Of a DNA stretch of 17,579 nt, positions 13,527-17,579 are shown in pieces. Position numbers and translations under genes: made by a program. Where the stretch lies: assembly GCA_015231665.1 (NCBI GenBank), contig JADGBD010000014.1:1-17579 (forward strand), written 5' to 3'. Within the stretch, counting starts at the first letter, position 1, and every line of letters begins with the position of its first letter. The DNA comes from Gammaproteobacteria bacterium (lineage in GTDB: Bacteria; Pseudomonadota; Gammaproteobacteria; Chromatiales; Chromatiaceae). The notes under the pieces were generated by a model, which saw only the letters and a list, made by a program, of their open reading frames with translations, was not told where the DNA came from and did not search any database.

Positions 13527-13610
13527 TTGCCGTTAGACATGGCTACCCCGTTACGTCTCCGAGCCAGCGCTCGAAGCTCCCCGATTGGCAGGTGGCAATG
13601 TTGTTTCACA

Positions 13611-13703
13611 GTAAGACCGGATCGCAAAGAACGCAACGCATTAAAAAAGTTGTCAATCCCTGGCCTGGCTGAAGCAAAAGGGTCTTTTACAGCGGAATCC
13701 GCG
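13611..13703 (+). repeat. Degenerate REP-like element with internal CGCAAAG module
   Basis: GTAAGACCGGAT (13611-13622) and the right-arm-like GGTCTTTTACAGCGGAATCC (13681-13700) are partly complementary: GTAAGACC pairs with GGTCTTTTAC with a 2-base bulge, and CGGAT with ATCCG. Between them lies CGCAAAGAACGCAACGCA (13623-13640), another copy of the CGCAAAG module. It looks like an older, decayed member of the same mosaic. Confidence 0.35.
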
Positions 13704-13970
13704 ATGGGCATGACGCATTTATATCCCGCCTCATTAACCTTGCACTGAACTAACTGGCCGCTCTCGGCTCCAAACCAGCTGTCGCCGGCCATTGGCGGCC
13801 TTGTTTCCATCCCATCCACACAGCCAATCAAAGATAAGCCATGCAGCCTGTGGCCGGACAAAAAAACGCCTAGGTTATTGCCATACTCTGTTATCTCGCC
13901 TCGCTGATGGCATCGTCCTTTTTCTGCGTCAGTTGTGGGGTGGTGCTCCACTTCATCGCCAACACGCGAC

Positions 13971-14717
13971 TCAAGGGCCAGCTGTCGGGTCTGGAGTCGA
14001 GCAAGCCGGAGGCGCCAGAATCTGCTGAGCGCTGAAGCCGGCCCCGGCAAAGTCCGGGGTGGTGGCGGCGCAACTCTGCGCCAGCTGACGGCTGAAGTGG
14101 CTGCGGCTGACCTCGATGGCGCCCAGCGAGATCAGATGCTCGGTGCGCAGCTGGCAATCGATCAGATCCAGCTGGGCACCAAAGCCGTGCACCAGCCCCG
14201 CCAGGGCGATCTTCGAGCCATCGGTGACCCGGCTGAACATGGATTCACCAAAAAAGGCCCGGCCGATGCAAATCCCATAGAGGCCGCCGATGAGAAAATC
14301 CTCCTGCCAGAGCTCCACCGAATGGGCATGCCCCAGTCGGTGCAGGTAGCTGTAGGCCTGGCGCATCTCCGGGGTAATCCAGGTGCCGCTGTCCTGACGG
14401 CGAGGTGCGGCGCAGGCGGCGATCACCTGGTCAAAGGCACTGTCGAAGCGGATCTGATAATCACAGCGGCGCAGGCGTTTTTTCAGGCTGCGGGAGAGAT
14501 GCAGGCGGGCAGGGTAGAGCAGAGTGCGGGGATTGGGGCTCCACCAGAGAATCGGCTGGGTCTCGCTGTACCAGGGGAAGATGCCCAGCCGATAGGCCGC
14601 CAGCAGGCGCTGGGGGCTGAGATCGCCGCCCACGGCGAGGAGACCATCAGGCTCGGTCTCCGCCGTTTCCGGGTCAGGAAAGCGCTGCGGCTGCAGGGGG
14701 TCGAGAAGGGTGATCAT
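13971..14717 (-). CDS. aat: Leucyl/phenylalanyl-tRNA-protein transferase Aat
   Basis: Cytosolic enzyme of the bacterial N-end rule pathway. It transfers Leu or Phe from aminoacyl-tRNA to proteins with N-terminal Lys or Arg, marking them for ClpS/ClpAP. The 248-residue product has the family motifs in order: [89 protein letters not shown] and [16 protein letters not shown]. The C-terminus is about 14 residues longer than E. coli Aat (234), and that tail is Ala/Pro-rich. It lies downstream of trxB on the same strand; aat is also near trxB in E. coli. The ribosome-binding site is weak. Confidence 0.95.
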   Translation of the reverse strand: MITLLDPLQPQRFPDPETAETEPDGLLAVGGDLSPQRLLAAYRLGIFPWYSETQPILWWSPNPRTLLYPARLHLSRSLKKRLRRCDYQIRFDSAFDQVIAACAAPRRQDSGTWITPEMRQAYSYLHRLGHAHSVELWQEDFLIGGLYGICIGRAFFGESMFSRVTDGSKIALAGLVHGFGAQLDLIDCQLRTEHLISLGAIEVSRSHFSRQLAQSCAATTPDFAGAGFSAQQILAPPACSTPDPTAGP

Positions 14718-14738
14718 GACAGGGTGTCGAGCTAATCA

Positions 14739-14901
14739 GGATGCAGAGCACGCAAAGCAGCGCGGAGAGCGCAGAGATAGAAAGTTGTGCGTCCAATCAA
14801 GCTCCTTGCCCTTTCACCCAAGGTGCAAGGGGCTTAATGGCTTGAACGACAAAAAACACAATCCTCTGCGCACTCTGCGCTTCTTAGCGATCTCTGCGTC
14901 C
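14739..14901. repeat. MITE-like inverted repeat element between trxB and aat
   Basis: Bases 14739-14776 match the reverse complement of 14864-14901 at 31 of 38 positions without gaps. Both arms carry the GGA(C/T)GCAGAG head and the AGCGC...GCGCAGAG tail of the repeat family seen elsewhere in the window. The 87-bp centre contains a hairpin: AAGCTCCTTGC (14799-14809) pairs with GCAAGGGGCTT (14825-14835) with one G-T wobble, extended inward by CCTT/AAGG. No target-site duplication is obvious and there is no open frame for a transposase. Confidence 0.7.
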
Positions 14902-14910
14902 CAACCCTGC

Positions 14911-15924
<1,014 letters not shown>

Positions 15925-15927
15925 CTA

Positions 15928-17442
15928 TCACGCTGCGGCGGCTTCGATCTTCACCCGCCACTGCGCCGGGCCGCTTTGGTGGATGGATTCGCCACGGCTG
16001 TCCACCGCCACGGTCACCGGCATGTCCACCACCTCGAATTCCCGAATCGCCTCCATACCCAGGTCTTCGAAGGCGATCAGGCGCGAGCTGCGAATCGCCT
16101 GGCTGACGAGAAAGGCGGCGCCACCCACCGCCATCAGGTAGACGGCAGCGTGCTGCTTGATCGCGGCAATCGCCGCCGGGCCGCGCTCGGCCTTGCCGAT
16201 CATGCCGATCAGGCCGGTCTGGCCGAGCATCATCTCGGTGAATCTGTCCATCCGCGTCGCCGTGGTCGGGCCGGCCGGGCCGACCACCTCGTCGCCCACT
16301 GGATCGACCGGGCCGACGTAGTAGATGAAGCGGTTATTAAAATCCACCCCCGCTGGCAGGGACTCGCCGCGGGCGAGCAGGTCCTGGATGCGCTTGTGCG
16401 CCGCATCCCGGCCGGTGAGCAGCTTACCGTTGAGCAGCAGGCGGTCGCCGGGGCGCCAGTTGGCTATGTCATCAGGGCCTAGATGGTCGAGATCGACGCG
16501 GATGGCCTCGGGGCTGGGGGCCCAGCGGATGTCCGGCCAGTCATCCAGGCTGGGGGGAGTCAGCTGCGCCGGGCCGGAGCCGTCGAGCTCGAATTCGATG
16601 TGGCGGGTGGCGGCGCAGTTGGGGATCAGCGCCACCGGCAGGGAGGCGGCGTGGGTGGGGAAGTCGCGGATCTTCACATCCAGCACCGTGGTCAGGCCGC
16701 CGAGGCCCTGAGCGCCTATGCCCAGGGCGTTGACCTTGGAATAAAGCTCCAAACGCAGCTCTTCCAGGCGATTGGCCGGACCGCGGGCCTGCAGTTCCTG
16801 GATGTCGATGGGTTCCAGCAGGGCCTCCTTGGCCAGTAGCATGGCCTTCTCCGCATTGCCGCCGACACCGATGCCGAGCATCCCCGGCGGGCACCAGCCG
16901 GCGCCCAGGCTGGGCACCGTCTCCAGCACCCAGTCCACCAGGCTCGCCGAGGGGTTCAGCACGGTGAAGCGGGCCTTGTTCTCCGAGCCGCCACCCTTGG
17001 CCGCCAGGCGTACCTCGACCTTGGCGCCGGCCACCAGCTCCACATGCACCACTGCCGGGGTGTTATCGCCGGTGTTGCGCCGGCTACCCAGGGGATCGCT
17101 GACCATGGAGGCGCGGAGGATATTGTCCGGGTCGCTGTAGGCTTGGCGCACACCGGCATCGACCATGGCAGCCAGGTCCAGCTCGGCGTCCCAGCGCACC
17201 CCCATGCCGACTCGGATGAAAGCCACCACCGAGCCCGTATCCTGACAGATGGGTCGGTGGCCCTGGGCGCAGAGGCGCGAGTTGTAGAGAATCTGTGCCA
17301 TCGCATCCTTGGCCGCTGGCGATTGCTCGCGCTCGTAAGCCGCCGCCAGGGACTGGATGTAGTCCTTGGGGTGATAGTAGGAAATGAACTGCAGGGCATC
17401 GGCGATGCTCTGGATAAAATCGGCTTGTTTGATCAGGCTCAT
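15928..17442 (-). CDS. fumA: Fumarate hydratase, class I (Fe-S dependent)
   Basis: TCA-cycle enzyme interconverting fumarate and malate with an oxygen-sensitive [4Fe-4S] cluster. In this 504-residue protein three cysteines fit the cluster ligands: Cys66 in GHRPICQDTGS, Cys184 in GAGWCPPGMLGIGVGGNAEKA (read as two overlapping pieces) and Cys276 in IPNCAATRHIEF. Other family features are SDPLGSRRNTGDNTPAVVH, AKGGGSENKARF, LLTGRDAAHKR and the C-terminal VGPAGPTTATRMDRF. It is a single-chain (alpha plus beta) form, somewhat shorter than E. coli FumA (548). I chose ATG 17442, with AGGAG 9 bases upstream. In-frame ATGs 12 and 16 codons earlier would add a stretch without homology. It heads a minus-strand group with trxB and aat. 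The symbol follows E. coli FumA/FumB. Confidence 0.93.
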   Translation of the reverse strand: MSLIKQADFIQSIADALQFISYYHPKDYIQSLAAAYEREQSPAAKDAMAQILYNSRLCAQGHRPICQDTGSVVAFIRVGMGVRWDAELDLAAMVDAGVRQAYSDPDNILRASMVSDPLGSRRNTGDNTPAVVHVELVAGAKVEVRLAAKGGGSENKARFTVLNPSASLVDWVLETVPSLGAGWCPPGMLGIGVGGNAEKAMLLAKEALLEPIDIQELQARGPANRLEELRLELYSKVNALGIGAQGLGGLTTVLDVKIRDFPTHAASLPVALIPNCAATRHIEFELDGSGPAQLTPPSLDDWPDIRWAPSPEAIRVDLDHLGPDDIANWRPGDRLLLNGKLLTGRDAAHKRIQDLLARGESLPAGVDFNNRFIYYVGPVDPVGDEVVGPAGPTTATRMDRFTEMMLGQTGLIGMIGKAERGPAAIAAIKQHAAVYLMAVGGAAFLVSQAIRSSRLIAFEDLGMEAIREFEVVDMPVTVAVDSRGESIHQSGPAQWRVKIEAAAA

Positions 17443-17524
17443 GGAAGAAGGCTCCTGGGGGCTGATAGAAAAGGCCATCCTAGCGCTCATGCAACCTGCA
17501 GCGCCAGCACGGAAGGCGGGATCA

Positions 17525-17579
17525 GGACGCAGAGGGCGCGGACGACTGCAGGGATGCAGGAGGTAGAACGAAGCAGGAG
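17525..17579 (+). repeat. CGCAGAG-head repeat carrying the 47-bp cassette (copy 2, runs off the window)
   Basis: Bases 17525-17578 match 13343-13396 at 50 of 54 positions, with the same junction between the 18-base head and the CGACTGCAGG start of the cassette. Like copy 1 it is intergenic, 82 bases upstream of the fumarase start. The right boundary is beyond the window. Confidence 0.8.

Larger units (their letters stand above)
13313..13970. other. 658-bp intergenic region made largely of short repeats
   Basis: The gap lies between convergent hrcA and aat. From 13341 to 13530 it is a mosaic of three repeat modules, described separately. From 13611 to 13703 there is a second, more decayed REP-like structure. 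From 13704 to 13970 I see no gene, only an inverted pair TGGCCG (13755-13760)/CGGCCA (13786-13791) and a run of seven A at 13860-13866. Open frames here lack family features and a ribosome-binding site. Confidence 0.65.

Noticed and set aside
13341..13530. CRISPR-like repeat array
   Set aside because: Repeats are few, unevenly spaced, of different types and orientations, and no cas genes are nearby.
13458..13748. 96-codon open frame in the hrcA-aat gap
   Set aside because: It starts inside the REP-like hairpin, runs through repeat modules, has no ribosome-binding site and resembles nothing.
12224..14050. 608-codon open frame on the minus strand across hrcA and the following gap
   Set aside because: It is antisense to all of hrcA, has no family motifs there, and its remaining part is translation of the repeat mosaic. 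High GC content makes long antisense frames common here.

Overview
This GC-rich window carries ordinary, densely packed chromosomal genes of a gammaproteobacterium. Gene content and order (thiS-thiG-trmB; bamE divergent from fur; recN and nadK next to hrcA; Fe-S class I fumarase; aat near trxB) fit the Chromatiales/sulfur-oxidiser or Pseudomonas-like part of the class. The exact genus cannot be read from the sequence. I see no complete transposase, phage, CRISPR array or defence island.

Layout: (1) 38-111, a minus-strand tRNA-Gly(CCC), divergent from a plus-strand cluster. (2) 256-3414, thiS, thiG, trmB and fetA-fetB, tightly spaced: thiamine thiazole synthesis, tRNA m7G46 methylation and a FetAB-type iron exporter. 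(3) 3547-5633, a small XRE-family regulator followed 17 bases later by a secreted Sel1-repeat protein. (4) 5634-5986, an intergenic region with a composite short repeat. (5) 5987-7305, a YchJ-like SEC-C protein and a secreted lytic transglycosylase, ending in a perfect palindrome shared with the convergent heat-shock operon. (6) 7342-8177 (minus), two small heat-shock proteins behind a good sigma-32-type promoter. (7) 8277-9517, bamE (minus) and fur (plus), divergent, with a 13-bp tandem array in front of fur. (8) 9533-12099 (minus), nadK-recN, overlapping by 7 bp. (9) hrcA (plus), without the grpE-dnaK genes that often follow it. (10) 13313-13970, 658 bp of nested short repeats. (11) 13971-17442 (minus), class I fumarase, trxB and aat, with a MITE-like inverted repeat between trxB and aat and another copy of the hrcA-downstream repeat at the right edge.

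The main themes are iron (fur, fetAB, Fe-S fumarase), proteostasis and heat shock (two Hsp20 proteins, HrcA), envelope maintenance (BamE, lytic transglycosylase, Sel1 protein) and redox/NADP supply (TrxB, NadK). The genes themselves are mostly recognisable families. The least explained content is the non-coding mosaic: at least three short modules (a CGCAGAG/CGCAAAG repeat, a CCCGGAT...ATCCGGG hairpin, and a 47-bp cassette bounded by CGACT/AGTCG) recur in direct, inverted and nested arrangements at four intergenic sites.
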